The notes: a model not told the origin generated them from the letters alone. Shown: positions 1 through 7,857, numbered from the stretch's first letter. The stretch is DNA of 36,540 nt from Thermocaproicibacter sp002397355 (GCA_036830905.1 DAISNS010000007.1:1-36540), one strand, 5' to 3'. Numbers and translations are program-made.

Positions 1-170
1 ACCTGCGCTCCGACTTCAAGAAGCGCGGCGGCTACCAGCGCTCCATCGAGCTTTCTAAAATCTACCGCCTCTACCGCCAGAATTACTGCGGCTGCGTCTT
101 TTCCAAGCGCGGCTCCCCGCGCCCCCTTCCGGACCCCGCCGTCCCGCCCGGGCGGAATCGCCCCTCCTGA
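1..170 (+). CDS. queH: Epoxyqueuosine reductase QueH, C-terminal end (partial)
   Basis: The window opens inside a gene; reading from base 3 gives about 55 residues to the TGA at 168-170. The visible part contains DFKKRGGYQRS, then LSKIYRLYRQNYCGCVFSKR, which I recognise as the conserved C-terminus of QueH (DUF208). QueH carries out the last step of queuosine synthesis, reducing epoxyqueuosine in tRNA to queuosine. The CGC pair belongs to the cysteine set that binds the Fe-S cluster or metal in this family. A low-complexity Pro/Arg tail of about 20 residues follows the conserved end. The start lies outside the window. Confidence 0.85.
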   Translation, partial: LRSDFKKRGGYQRSIELSKIYRLYRQNYCGCVFSKRGSPRPLPDPAVPPGRNRPS

Positions 171-225
171 CCGCGCTGACCGCGGCTGCGGCGGATGCGG
201 GGTATTTCGCGGCAAGCCGAGGAAT

Positions 226-270
226 ACCACATGTAGTTATATTAACAATTCAAGCCGCAAAATATAGTTG
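226..270. promoter_or_regulatory. Possible tandem NrdR boxes upstream of nrdDG
   Basis: Two imperfect palindromes lie in the short AT-rich island before nrdD: ACCACATGTAGT (226-237) and CAAAATATAGTTG (258-270). Their centres are about 32 bp apart, the three-helical-turn spacing typical of paired NrdR boxes, and the second overlaps the -35 hexamer. NrdR is the ATP/dATP-sensing repressor of ribonucleotide reductase genes in most bacteria. Neither half matches the consensus well, so this call rests on spacing, position and the identity of the downstream gene. Confidence 0.35.
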
Positions 271-296
271 ACATTTCTTTTTTCCAATAGTATAAT
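268..296 (+). promoter_or_regulatory. Sigma-A promoter of nrdD-nrdG
   Basis: TTGACA at 268-273 and TATAAT at 291-296 are separated by 17 bp, a full consensus vegetative promoter. The predicted start of transcription is near 303, leaving a leader of about 160 nt before the nrdD start. A fully consensus promoter would be expected to need repression, which fits the possible NrdR boxes overlapping it. Confidence 0.85.
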
Positions 297-303
297 CGGA
301 TTT

Positions 304-369
304 ACAGCGCATACCGGCGCGAATCCAACGACCTTTTTTTACACGCTGTTTTCCTGAACAGCGTTTTTT
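304..369 (+). terminator. Leader terminator of nrdD with built-in alternative pairing (attenuator candidate)
   Basis: Positions 343-350 and 357-364 form a perfect 8-bp stem (ACGCTGTT / AACAGCGT) with a 6-nt loop, followed at once by a T run to 369. It is an intrinsic terminator located between the nrdD promoter and its start codon. The left arm core CGCTGT (344-349) is also complementary to ACAGCG at 304-309, the first bases of the predicted transcript. The two pairings exclude each other, as in a terminator/antiterminator switch. A short terminated RNA of about 65 nt is the alternative reading. Confidence 0.55.
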
Positions 370-400
370 CGCGCCGATTCCGCCGCAGCGGACGACAAGC

Positions 401-423
401 GCGGGCCAGGACGACCGGCCCGC
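401..423 (+). other. Second stem-loop in the nrdD leader
   Basis: GCGGGCC (401-407) and GGCCCGC (417-423) form a perfect 7-bp GC stem with a 9-nt loop, without a following T tract. It lies about 30 nt before the ribosome binding site (AAGGGGAG, 451-458). It could stabilise the message or belong to the leader switch; nothing in it identifies a ligand. Confidence 0.4.
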
Positions 424-466
424 ATTCAGATAGTCTTTATTTATTTCCAGAAGGGGAGCTGTGAAA

Positions 467-2881
467 ATGTCTGCAAGAAAACCCGAAAATCCCACCGTGG
501 AGCGCATCGCCGCGCCGGCGCCCGCCGACGGAGGAACGGCGGAAGCGATGCCGGCGAAGATCCGCAAAAGGACCGGCGGCGTGGTCGCGTTCGACCCGGC
601 GAAGATCCGCAGCGCGATCGCCCGCGCGAACCGCGCCGTGGGCGACGAGACCATGTCCGGCGCCGCGCTGGACAAGCTTACGGCGGAGGTCTCCCGGCTG
701 GTGGCCGGCATCGGCGTGCCCACCGTGGAGCAGGTGCAGGACGCCGTGGAGGAACGCCTGATCTCCCACGACTTCGCGAAGACCGCGAAAGCCTACATCC
801 TCTACCGCGCCGAGCACGCGAAGATCCGCCAGGCCGCGGGCGACCTGATGGACATCTACCACCAGCTCACGTTCCGCGACGCGAAGGACGTGGACCTCAA
901 GCGGGAAAACGCCAACATCGACGCCGACACCGCCATGGGCACGATGCTCAAGTACGGCTCCGAAGGCTCCAAATACTTCATCAACAACTACATCCTCCCG
1001 AAGGACATCGCCTCCGCCCATATCTCCGGGGACATCCACATCCACGACGAGGATTTCTACATGCTGACGGAGACCTGCTGCCAGATCGACCTGCTGAAGC
1101 TCTTCCACGGCGGCTTCTGCACCGGCCACGGAACGCTCCGCGAGCCGCAGGACATCAGCTCCTACGCCGCGCTGGCCTGCATCGCGATCCAGGCGAACCA
1201 GAACGAGATGCACGGCGGCCAGAGCATCCCGACCTTCGACTACAGCATGGCGCCCGGCGTGGCGAAGACGTTCTGCCGGAACTATTTCAAGGAGCTTTCC
1301 AAATACGTCCGCATCTCGCACGGCATGACGGCCTCGGACGCCGACGCGCTCACGGAGGCCGTGAAGAAGGGCGTCGGCGCGGAGATCGCGTTCGGCAGCG
1401 CCGCGGACTACGGCAAGAAGCTCGCCGCGTTCCTGCCGGAGCACCAGCGCCGCGGCGGGTACGAGGCGATCTCGCCGGAAGAGGCCGGAAAGGCCCACGC
1501 CTTCGCGGTGGACAGCGCCACCGCCATCACGGACCGCACCACCTTCCAGGCCATGGAGGCTCTGGTGCACAACCTGAACACCATGAACTCCCGCGCCGGC
1601 GCGCAGGTGCCGTTCAGCTCGCTGAACTACGGCACGGACACCTCCCCCGAGGGCCGCATGGTGATGCGCAACCTGCTGCTCGCCACGGAAGCGGGCCTCG
1701 GCCAGGGCGAAACGCCGATCTTCCCCGTGCAGATCTTCAAGGTCAAGGAGGGCGTCAACTACAACCCCGGCGACCCGAACTACGACCTGTTCCAGCTCGC
1801 CATCCGCGTCAGCGCGAAGCGCCTGTTCCCGAACTTCAGCTTCATCGACGCGCCGTTCAACCTGCAGTACTACAAGCCCGGCGACTACAACTCCGAGGTC
1901 GCCTACATGGGCTGCCGCACCCGCGTGATGGGCAACGTGCACGACAGAAGCCGCGAGGTCACCTGCGGCCGCGGCAACCTGAGCTTCACCTCCATCAACC
2001 TGCCGCGCCTCGGCATCGAGGCCCGCGGCGACATCGGGAAATTCTACCGGATGCTCGACGACCGCATCGACCTGGTCTTCCGCCAGCTCCTGCACCGGTT
2101 CCAGATCCAGTGCAAAAAGAAAGTCTACAACTACCCGTTCCTGATGGGCCAGGGCGTATGGCTCGACAGCGACAAGCTCGCCTGGACCGACAGCGTGGCG
2201 GAGATCCTGAAGCACGGCACGCTGAGCATCGGCTTCATCGGCCTGGCGGAAACGCTCGTCGCGCTGACGGGCAGGCACCACGGCGAAAGCGAGGCCAGCC
2301 AGAAGCTCGGCCTCGAGATCATCGGCCACATGCGCAAACGCTGCGACGACAAGTCCGCCGAGACCGGCCTGAACTTCACGCTGCTCGCCACGCCGGCGGA
2401 GGGCCTCTCCGGCCGCTTCGTGAAGATCGACAAGGTGAAGTACGGCGTCATCAAGGGCGTCACCGACCGCGAATACTACACGAACTCCTTCCACGTGCCG
2501 GTCTACTACCCGATCTCCGCGTTCCGGAAGATCAAGCTCGAAGCGCCCTACCACGCGCTCACGAACGCCGGGCACATCAGCTATGTGGAGCTGGACGGCG
2601 ACACCAGCAAAAACCTGGACGCCTTCGAGGCCGTCGTCCGCTGCATGAAGGAAAGCGGCATCGGCTACGGCGCCGTGAACCACCCCGTGGACCGCGACCC
2701 CGTGTGCGGCTACAACGGCATCATCGACAACGAGTGCCCGAAATGCCACCGCAGGGAGGAGGAGGGCGGCCCGAAATTCGAGCGCATCCGCCGCATCACC
2801 GGCTACCTGGTGGGAACCATGGACCGCTGGAACGACGCGAAGCGCGCGGAGGAGCACGACCGCGTGAAGCATGGAGTATAA
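467..2881 (+). CDS. nrdD: Anaerobic (class III) ribonucleoside-triphosphate reductase NrdD
   Basis: Reduces ribonucleotides to deoxyribonucleotides for DNA synthesis without oxygen, using a glycyl radical. The ATG at 467 gives 804 residues and sits 8 nt after AAGGGGAG; a GTG at 461 is in frame but too close to that site. Residues about 28-125 are the ATP-cone allosteric domain (KIRKRTGGVVAFDPAKI). The catalytic barrel follows, with HIHDEDFY and a GCR motif whose Cys (about 483) may be the thiyl-radical residue. The C-terminal tail has Cys747, Cys757 and Cys760 (CGYNG, then CPKC), which suits the structural zinc site, and RITGYL with Gly779 as the likely radical glycine. It overlaps nrdG by 11 bp, so the pair should be translationally coupled. 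Confidence 0.97.
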   Translation: MSARKPENPTVERIAAPAPADGGTAEAMPAKIRKRTGGVVAFDPAKIRSAIARANRAVGDETMSGAALDKLTAEVSRLVAGIGVPTVEQVQDAVEERLISHDFAKTAKAYILYRAEHAKIRQAAGDLMDIYHQLTFRDAKDVDLKRENANIDADTAMGTMLKYGSEGSKYFINNYILPKDIASAHISGDIHIHDEDFYMLTETCCQIDLLKLFHGGFCTGHGTLREPQDISSYAALACIAIQANQNEMHGGQSIPTFDYSMAPGVAKTFCRNYFKELSKYVRISHGMTASDADALTEAVKKGVGAEIAFGSAADYGKKLAAFLPEHQRRGGYEAISPEEAGKAHAFAVDSATAITDRTTFQAMEALVHNLNTMNSRAGAQVPFSSLNYGTDTSPEGRMVMRNLLLATEAGLGQGETPIFPVQIFKVKEGVNYNPGDPNYDLFQLAIRVSAKRLFPNFSFIDAPFNLQYYKPGDYNSEVAYMGCRTRVMGNVHDRSREVTCGRGNLSFTSINLPRLGIEARGDIGKFYRMLDDRIDLVFRQLLHRFQIQCKKKVYNYPFLMGQGVWLDSDKLAWTDSVAEILKHGTLSIGFIGLAETLVALTGRHHGESEASQKLGLEIIGHMRKRCDDKSAETGLNFTLLATPAEGLSGRFVKIDKVKYGVIKGVTDREYYTNSFHVPVYYPISAFRKIKLEAPYHALTNAGHISYVELDGDTSKNLDAFEAVVRCMKESGIGYGAVNHPVDRDPVCGYNGIIDNECPKCHRREEEGGPKFERIRRITGYLVGTMDRWNDAKRAEEHDRVKHGV

Positions 2882-3386
2882 ACTGAGGATCAGCGGCGTG
2901 GAGCCGGAATCGATCGTGGACGGGAAGGGCTTCCGCTACGTCGTCTTCACGCAGGGCTGCCCGCACGCCTGCCCCGGCTGCCACAACCCGCAGACGCACC
3001 CCTTCGGCGGCGGCCGCGCCGCGGATATCCGCGACCTTTTCCGGGAATTCTGCGAAAACCCGCTGCTGCGGGGCGTCACGTTCAGCGGCGGCGAGCCCTT
3101 CTGCCAGCCCGCGCCGCTCGCCGAGCTGGGCCGCCTGGTCCACGGGCGCGGCAAGGACGTGACGACCTACACCGGCTACCTGTACGAGGAGCTGCTGGCG
3201 ATGCGCAGCCCCGGCGTGGACGCGCTCCTGGCACAGACGGACGTGCTCATCGACGGGCCGTTCGTCCTCGCGCAGCGCGACCTTTCGCTTCGCTTCCGCG
3301 GGAGCCGCAACCAGCGCGTGATCGACATGAACGAAACGCGCAGGACGGGGAAGATCGTCCTGCTGGATTTGGAAGGGCACCAATAG
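2871..3386 (+). CDS. nrdG: Anaerobic ribonucleotide reductase activating protein NrdG
   Basis: A 171-residue radical-SAM enzyme that generates the glycyl radical on NrdD. The [4Fe-4S] binding motif CPHACPGC (Cys30, Cys34, Cys37) is intact, and TFSGGEP is the SAM-binding GGE motif. The start lies inside the end of nrdD (overlap 2871-2881), a common arrangement for this pair, and length is normal for the family. A strong terminator follows immediately, so nrdDG is a two-gene operon. Confidence 0.97.
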   Translation: MEYKLRISGVEPESIVDGKGFRYVVFTQGCPHACPGCHNPQTHPFGGGRAADIRDLFREFCENPLLRGVTFSGGEPFCQPAPLAELGRLVHGRGKDVTTYTGYLYEELLAMRSPGVDALLAQTDVLIDGPFVLAQRDLSLRFRGSRNQRVIDMNETRRTGKIVLLDLEGHQ

Positions 3387-3392
3387 CGGGGG

Positions 3393-3434
3393 GCTTCCCC
3401 GGCGGCGATCTTCTCGCCGCCGGGGAAGCTTTTT
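3393..3434 (+). terminator. Strong intrinsic terminator after nrdG
   Basis: A perfect 16-bp inverted repeat (arms 3393-3408 and 3414-3429, 5-nt loop) is followed by TTTTT. It begins 7 bp after the nrdG stop codon. Confidence 0.95.
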
Positions 3435-3507
3435 GTCCTCCGCGTCCGTTTTCGGCCGTTTCCGGTACGCTTTTACAGATAATTTGAGAAAATTCGGGAA
3501 AACTAGG

Positions 3508-3536
3508 TTGAAATTCAGACGGAATTTATGTAGAAT
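3508..3536 (+). promoter_or_regulatory. Promoter of the CdaR/PucR-type regulator
   Basis: TTGAAA (3508-3513) and TAGAAT (3531-3536) are 17 bp apart, in an AT-rich island between the nrdG terminator and the regulator gene. The predicted start near 3543 leaves a leader of about 70 nt. Confidence 0.65.
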
Positions 3537-3612
3537 GAAAGGTGGAAAGTAATCATCCGTATTGACTTTATTATTTCATAGATCAACGAGATTGGAAAAG
3601 TGAGGGATTGCC

Positions 3613-4698
3613 ATGTCAAACAGGCTGTTTCAAGGCGTGATCCATCAGATGCGGGACGCCATCGACCGCACGATCGGCGTGATAGACGAGACCTCGGTCA
3701 TCATCGCCTGCAGCGAGCTTGGCCGCATCGGCGAGGTGTGCGAGAACATCACGACGGAAGCCTTTATATCGCCGAACGCCTTTGTGGTGGACGGCTATAC
3801 CTATAAATCGTTCGGGAACCGGCCGCGCCCGGAGTACGCCGTCTTCGTCTCCGGCAGCGACGCGGAGGCCGCCCACTACGCGGCGCTCCTCGCCGTTTCG
3901 CTCAACAGCATCAAGCAGTACTACGACGAAAAGTACGACCGCAGCAACTTCATCAAGAACGTCATCCTCGACAACATCCTCCCGGGCGACATCTACCTGA
4001 AGGCGCGCGAGCTGCACTTCAACAGCGACGTGAGCCGCGTCTGCATGCTCATCAAGGTCACCAACAAGACGGACATCTCCGCCTACGACGTGGTGCAGAA
4101 CCTGTTCCCGGACAAGTCCAAGGATTTCGTCATCAACATCAACGAGACGGACATCGCGCTCGTCAAGGAGATCCGCCCCGGCATCGAGCCGAAAGACCTG
4201 GACAAGCTGGCCAGCTCCATCGTCGACACGCTCAGCAGCGAGTTCTACACCCACTGCGTCGTCGGCATCGGCACCATCGTCGTCGGCATCAAGGACCTCG
4301 CCCGCTCCTTCAAGGAGGCGCAGGTCGCGCTGGAGGTCGGCAAGGTGTTCGACACCGAGCGCTCCATCGTCAGCTACGACCACCTGGGCATCGCCCGCCT
4401 CATCTACCAGCTGCCCACCACGCTCTGCGAGGCTTTCCTGAAGGAGGTCTTCAAGCGCGGCTCCATCGACTCGCTGGACCACGAGACGCTGTTCACCATC
4501 CAGCGCTTCTTTGAAAACAGCCTGAACGTCTCGGAAACGTCCCGCAAGCTCTTCGTGCACCGCAACACGCTCGTCTACCGCCTGGAAAAGATCAAGAAGA
4601 TCACCGGCCTCGACCTGCGTCAGTTCGAGGACGCCATTGTCTTCAAAGTCGCCCTGATGGTCAAAAAATACCTCACCTCCAATTCGGCGAAGCTCTGA
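3613..4698 (+). CDS. CdaR/PucR-family transcriptional regulator
   Basis: A 361-residue soluble protein with the CdaR/PucR layout: an N-terminal sensor-like part (1-115), a degenerate GGDEF-like middle region (about 120-280) and a C-terminal helix-turn-helix (about 305-350, LNVSETSRKLFVHRNTLVYRLEKI). The HTH_30 hallmark HRNTLxYRL is intact. Family members regulate sugar-acid, purine or amino-acid use; the ligand cannot be read here. ATG 3613 has GAGGGA 5 nt upstream. It is a single-gene unit between its own promoter and the ftsE promoter region, so its targets cannot be guessed from neighbours with confidence. Confidence 0.85.
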   Translation: MSNRLFQGVIHQMRDAIDRTIGVIDETSVIIACSELGRIGEVCENITTEAFISPNAFVVDGYTYKSFGNRPRPEYAVFVSGSDAEAAHYAALLAVSLNSIKQYYDEKYDRSNFIKNVILDNILPGDIYLKARELHFNSDVSRVCMLIKVTNKTDISAYDVVQNLFPDKSKDFVININETDIALVKEIRPGIEPKDLDKLASSIVDTLSSEFYTHCVVGIGTIVVGIKDLARSFKEAQVALEVGKVFDTERSIVSYDHLGIARLIYQLPTTLCEAFLKEVFKRGSIDSLDHETLFTIQRFFENSLNVSETSRKLFVHRNTLVYRLEKIKKITGLDLRQFEDAIVFKVALMVKKYLTSNSAKL

Positions 4699-4719
4699 TT
4701 CGGGCGAATTGCCAGAAAG

Positions 4720-4752
4720 TGTTACAGAAATATTACAAGTTGATTCTATAAT
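4720..4752 (+). promoter_or_regulatory. ftsEX promoter region with WalR-box-like direct repeat
   Basis: TGTTAC-AGAAA-TATTAC (4720-4736) matches the WalR/VicR consensus of two TGTWAH hexamers five bases apart in 11 of 12 positions. TATAAT follows at 4747-4752; no good -35 exists at 17 bp (TTACAG at 4722-4727 is 19 bp away), as expected if an activator helps. WalRK controls CwlO or PcsB-type wall hydrolases in Bacillus and Streptococcus, and the downstream operon is ftsEX plus such a hydrolase. Confidence 0.5.
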
Positions 4753-4769
4753 TGAATAATAATTGTGAA

Positions 4770-4810
4770 GCCCATTGGTATCATGAAAAAAGTACCGATG
4801 GGCGAGTTTT
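4770..4810 (+). other. Stem-loop at the 5' end of the ftsEX message
   Basis: GCCCATTGGTA (4770-4780) pairs with TACCGATGGGC (4793-4803), an 11-bp stem with one G-T pair and a 12-nt loop, followed by GAGTTTTATC. It starts about 10 nt after the predicted transcription start. It may terminate the upstream regulator transcript, act as an attenuator, or stabilise the ftsEX mRNA; the T tract is weak. Confidence 0.55.
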
Positions 4811-4879
4811 ATCTCGGCCCCGGCCGACAGGGAAAAAGGAAACGGGAGAAACAGTGAAAATAACGGAGCAACGGCAATC

Positions 4880-5560
4880 ATGATAGAATTTGAAAACGTG
4901 AGCAAAACCTATCCGAACGGCACGGAAGCGCTCCGGAACATCAGCGTCAAGGTGGACGACGGCGAATTCGTGTTCATCGTGGGGCAGTCCGGCGCCGGCA
5001 AAAGCACGTTCCTGAAGCTCATCACCTGCGAGGAGCGCCCCACTTCGGGCGAGATCATCGTCGGCACGAAGAAGCTGACGGAGCTCAGGCGCGGCGAGGT
5101 GCCCTATCTGCGCCGCATCATGGGCATGGTGTTCCAGGACTTCCGCCTCATCAACAAGATGACCGTGTACGAGAACGTCGCGTTCGCCATGCACGTGGTG
5201 GGCGCTTCCAGCCGGGACATAAAAAAGCGGGTGCCCTACATCCTGAGCCTCGTGAACCTGGAGGAAAAGGCGCAGTGCCACCCGCGCGAGCTTTCCGGCG
5301 GCGAGCAGCAGCGCGTTGGGCTGGCCCGCGCGCTGGTGAACAGCCCGAAGATCCTCATCGCGGACGAGCCCACGGGCAACGTGGACCCCGCCCTCTCGTT
5401 TGAAATCGTCGACCTGCTCACGCAGATCAACAGCCGCGGCACGACGGTGCTGATGGTGACGCACGAGCACTCTCTGGTGAAGCACTTCCAGAAGCGCGTG
5501 GTGGAGATCAACGACGGCACCATCGTTTCCGACGTATGCAACTGGGAGGTGGACGCATGA
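4880..5560 (+). CDS. ftsE: Cell-division ATP-binding protein FtsE
   Basis: The cytoplasmic ATPase of the FtsEX complex, which uses ATP binding and hydrolysis to switch on a peptidoglycan hydrolase outside the cell. At 226 residues it has normal length. Walker A is GQSGAGKS (35-42), the signature LSGGEQQR (138-145), and Walker B ILIADEP begins at 158. FQDFRLI in the Q-loop region and DEPTGNVDP are typical of FtsE. Its last codons overlap the ftsX start by 4 bp (ATGA). The upstream site CGGAG is weak and 11 nt from ATG 4880. Confidence 0.95.
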   Translation: MIEFENVSKTYPNGTEALRNISVKVDDGEFVFIVGQSGAGKSTFLKLITCEERPTSGEIIVGTKKLTELRRGEVPYLRRIMGMVFQDFRLINKMTVYENVAFAMHVVGASSRDIKKRVPYILSLVNLEEKAQCHPRELSGGEQQRVGLARALVNSPKILIADEPTGNVDPALSFEIVDLLTQINSRGTTVLMVTHEHSLVKHFQKRVVEINDGTIVSDVCNWEVDA

Positions 5561-6465
5561 AAAACCTGCGCTATCTTCTGCGCGAGGGCGTGCGGAACAT
5601 CTGGAGCAACCGCACCATGTCCCTCGCCTCCGTGGGCGTGCTGGTCTCGTGCCTGCTGCTCACGGGCGCGGCGTTCCTCTTCTCGCTGAACATCAACGCC
5701 GCCATGAAAAGCGTGGAGGGGAACAATTCCGTCAAGGTCTACATGAAGGTCAACCTCCCGGTCCTCTCGTCGGTAAAGGCCGGGCAGGAGATCAAGAAGC
5801 TGGACAACATCAAAAGCTGCAAATTCATCCCGAAGGACCAGGCCATCGAAAACGTGATGGGCATGCTGGGCGAAAAGAACGCGAACCTGCTTTCGGGCAT
5901 GACGGGGAAGGACAACCCGCTGCCGGACGCGTACCAGGTCTCCTTCCAGGATCTTTCCAAATACAAGGAAACCGTTTCGCAGATCAAGAAGATCAGCGGC
6001 GTGGAGAGCGTGAACGACTACTCCGACATCGCCGCGAAGCTGACGAAGGTGGACCATATCATCTCGACGGTCGGCTTCTGGGTGATCCTCCTGCTGAGCC
6101 TTGTTTCCCTTTTCATCATCTCCAACACCATCCGCGCCACCATGTTCTCCCGCAGGCTGGAGATCAACATCATGAAATCCGTCGGCGCCACGAACTGGTT
6201 CGTGCGCGTGCCGTTTATCGTGGAGGGCGTCAGCATCGGCCTGGTTTCCGGCCTGCTCGGCAGCTTCCTGCTCCAGCTTCTTTACGGGAGCCTGACCAGG
6301 ACGCTCACCTCCATCACGATGTTCACGCCGCTTCCCATGGATGCGCTCGCCGCGTCCATCACCGGCTGGTTCATCCTCGCGGGCTGCCTGTTCGGCGCTC
6401 TCGGCGGCATCATTTCCATCGGCAGATACCTGAAGAAAGAGGGAGGAGATATCGTCGACTGGTAG
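5557..6465 (+). CDS. ftsX: Cell-division membrane protein FtsX
   Basis: A 302-residue partner of FtsE. ATG 5557 follows GGGAGGTGG (5544-5552) and overlaps the ftsE stop; an in-frame ATG at 5536 has no such site. It starts with the family motif LLREGVRNIWSNRTMSLASVGV, has TM1 at about 22-42, an extracellular domain of about 120 residues (45-165) that in homologues contacts the hydrolase, and three more membrane segments near 170-192, 218-240 and 263-285. The short MFSRRLEINIMKSVGAT loop between TM2 and TM3 is the usual FtsE contact. Confidence 0.95.
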   Translation: MKNLRYLLREGVRNIWSNRTMSLASVGVLVSCLLLTGAAFLFSLNINAAMKSVEGNNSVKVYMKVNLPVLSSVKAGQEIKKLDNIKSCKFIPKDQAIENVMGMLGEKNANLLSGMTGKDNPLPDAYQVSFQDLSKYKETVSQIKKISGVESVNDYSDIAAKLTKVDHIISTVGFWVILLLSLVSLFIISNTIRATMFSRRLEINIMKSVGATNWFVRVPFIVEGVSIGLVSGLLGSFLLQLLYGSLTRTLTSITMFTPLPMDALAASITGWFILAGCLFGALGGIISIGRYLKKEGGDIVDW

Positions 6466-6476
6466 GAAAACCCGCG

Positions 6477-6493
6477 GGCGGCGGTCCGCCGCC
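6477..6493 (+). other. GC hairpin between ftsX and the hydrolase gene
   Basis: GGCGGCGG-T-CCGCCGCC (6477-6493) can fold back on itself; a second short repeat, CCAACC with GGTTGG, follows before 6545. No T tract is present, so it is more likely a message-stability or translation-tuning element than a terminator. The 131-bp gap otherwise holds only the AAGGAGGAG site of the next gene. Confidence 0.35.
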
Positions 6494-6596
6494 GTTTGAA
6501 GATCCGTTTTTCCGGCTCCGCCGCCAACCCGGCGGGCGGTTGGAATGAAATCGACACATCCACCGAAAGGCATGAAAGAGAAGGAGGAGATTCTCG

Positions 6597-7838
6597 TTGA
6601 CCGGTAATAAAAAGATCGCCCGGGTGGCCGCGGCCGCCTTCCTGTCGGCGGCGCTCATCTTGACGTCGCCCGGCGCCGCGCAGCCCGCGGCCGCAACCTC
6701 GCTCAGCGAACTGCAGCAAAAGCAGAGCGAATTGAAAGAGAAAGGCCGGGCGCTGGACTCGCAGCTCCAGAAGCTGAAGGACGACAAGGCGAAGCAGCAG
6801 CAGTACAAAGACGCGCTGGACCAGAAAACCATCAACCTGGAGCAGCAGATCGACAGCAAGAACGCGGAGATCCGGCAGCTCGACGCGGACATCCTGAAAA
6901 AGGAAAACGAAATCGCGGGAAAGCAGAAGAAGATCGACGAGGATTTCCAGAAGCTGAAGCAGCGCGTGTACGCGCTGTACCTGACCGGCGACGCCTCCAA
7001 CCTCGAGATCGTCCTCAACGCGAAGAACATCATGGATCTCGCCGACAAGACGGAGCTTCTGCGCGTGATCTCGGAGCACGACACCAAGCTGATGGACACC
7101 CTGAAAAGCGACATCGAGAGCATTCAGGCGCAGAAAACGGCCATCGAGAAGAGCCGCGAGACGGTCAGCGGCGCGCGGACCGCGCTGGAGCAGGACCAGA
7201 AGCAGCTGAAAACCCTCTCGAACGAGGCCGCGAAACTCATCGCGTCCATGAACCAGGACCAGAAGAAGATTGAAAGCGAGCAGGAAAAAAGCCGGATCGA
7301 CCAGAAGGCGGCGCAGTCCGCCGTCGACCAGTGGCTCGCGAATTACTACGCCTCCCTCTCCGCCAGGAACAGCACCGGGAACGGCGGCGGAAGCAATGCG
7401 GGAAACGGCGGCGGGAACGGGAACGGCGGCGGAAACGGCGGCCCCGCGCCGGCGGCGCAGCCGTCCGACCGGGTGGCCACGATGGTCTCGGTCGCCCAGC
7501 GGTACCTCGGCAGCCCGTATCTGTGGGGCGGCTCCACACCGCCCAGCTTCGACTGCTCCGGCTACGTGTCGTGGGTGATCAACCACAGCGGCTGGAACGT
7601 GGGCCGGCTCGGCGTGGACGGGCTTTCCAGCATCTGCACGTCGATCTCCAGCTCCGAGGCGCGCCCGGGCGACCTCGTTTTCTACAACTATACTTACGGC
7701 GGCCTGCCGAACTCCCATGTCGGGATCTATCTCGGCAACGGCACCGCGATCCAGTGCGACGATCCCGGCGTCGAGTACGTGAGCCTCGGCAGCAACTACT
7801 GGCGCAGCCACCTGGCGGGCTTCGGCCGTCTGCCGTAA
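6597..7838 (+). CDS. PcsB/CwlO-like peptidoglycan hydrolase (coiled coil plus NlpC/P60)
   Basis: A secreted 413-residue wall hydrolase and the expected effector of FtsEX. TTG 6597 follows AAGGAGGAG by 7 nt. Residues 1-34 are a signal peptide; 36-250 form a long coiled coil (Leu/Lys/Gln/Glu heptads) as in PcsB and CwlO; 256-283 is a Gly/Asn linker; 285-413 is an NlpC/P60 domain. Catalytic Cys320 (FDCSGYVS) and His374 (NSHVGIYLG) are present. The third catalytic position, 12 residues after the His, is Gln386 where His is most common; Asn and Gln variants are known. It probably cleaves stem-peptide bonds during division, under FtsEX control. Confidence 0.9.
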   Translation: MTGNKKIARVAAAAFLSAALILTSPGAAQPAAATSLSELQQKQSELKEKGRALDSQLQKLKDDKAKQQQYKDALDQKTINLEQQIDSKNAEIRQLDADILKKENEIAGKQKKIDEDFQKLKQRVYALYLTGDASNLEIVLNAKNIMDLADKTELLRVISEHDTKLMDTLKSDIESIQAQKTAIEKSRETVSGARTALEQDQKQLKTLSNEAAKLIASMNQDQKKIESEQEKSRIDQKAAQSAVDQWLANYYASLSARNSTGNGGGSNAGNGGGNGNGGGNGGPAPAAQPSDRVATMVSVAQRYLGSPYLWGGSTPPSFDCSGYVSWVINHSGWNVGRLGVDGLSSICTSISSSEARPGDLVFYNYTYGGLPNSHVGIYLGNGTAIQCDDPGVEYVSLGSNYWRSHLAGFGRLP

Positions 7839-7857
7839 GCGCGCGGGGAACGAAGCG

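Noticed and set aside
166..183. Tandem CTGACCGCG repeat after queH
   Set aside because: Two copies of 9 bp only; likely chance in GC-rich sequence.
250..723. 157-residue minus-strand ORF over the nrdD promoter
   Set aside because: Crosses a consensus promoter, a terminator and the ATP-cone of nrdD; not coding.
437..2872. 811-residue minus-strand ORF opposite nrdD
   Set aside because: Shadow of a GC3-rich gene: Val/Ala/Arg/His/Asp-rich composition with no domain, while the plus strand is clearly NrdD.
7376..7450. GGCGGCGGGAAC-type short repeats read as a possible CRISPR or repeat array
   Set aside because: They encode the Gly/Asn linker of the NlpC/P60 protein in frame and have no spacers.
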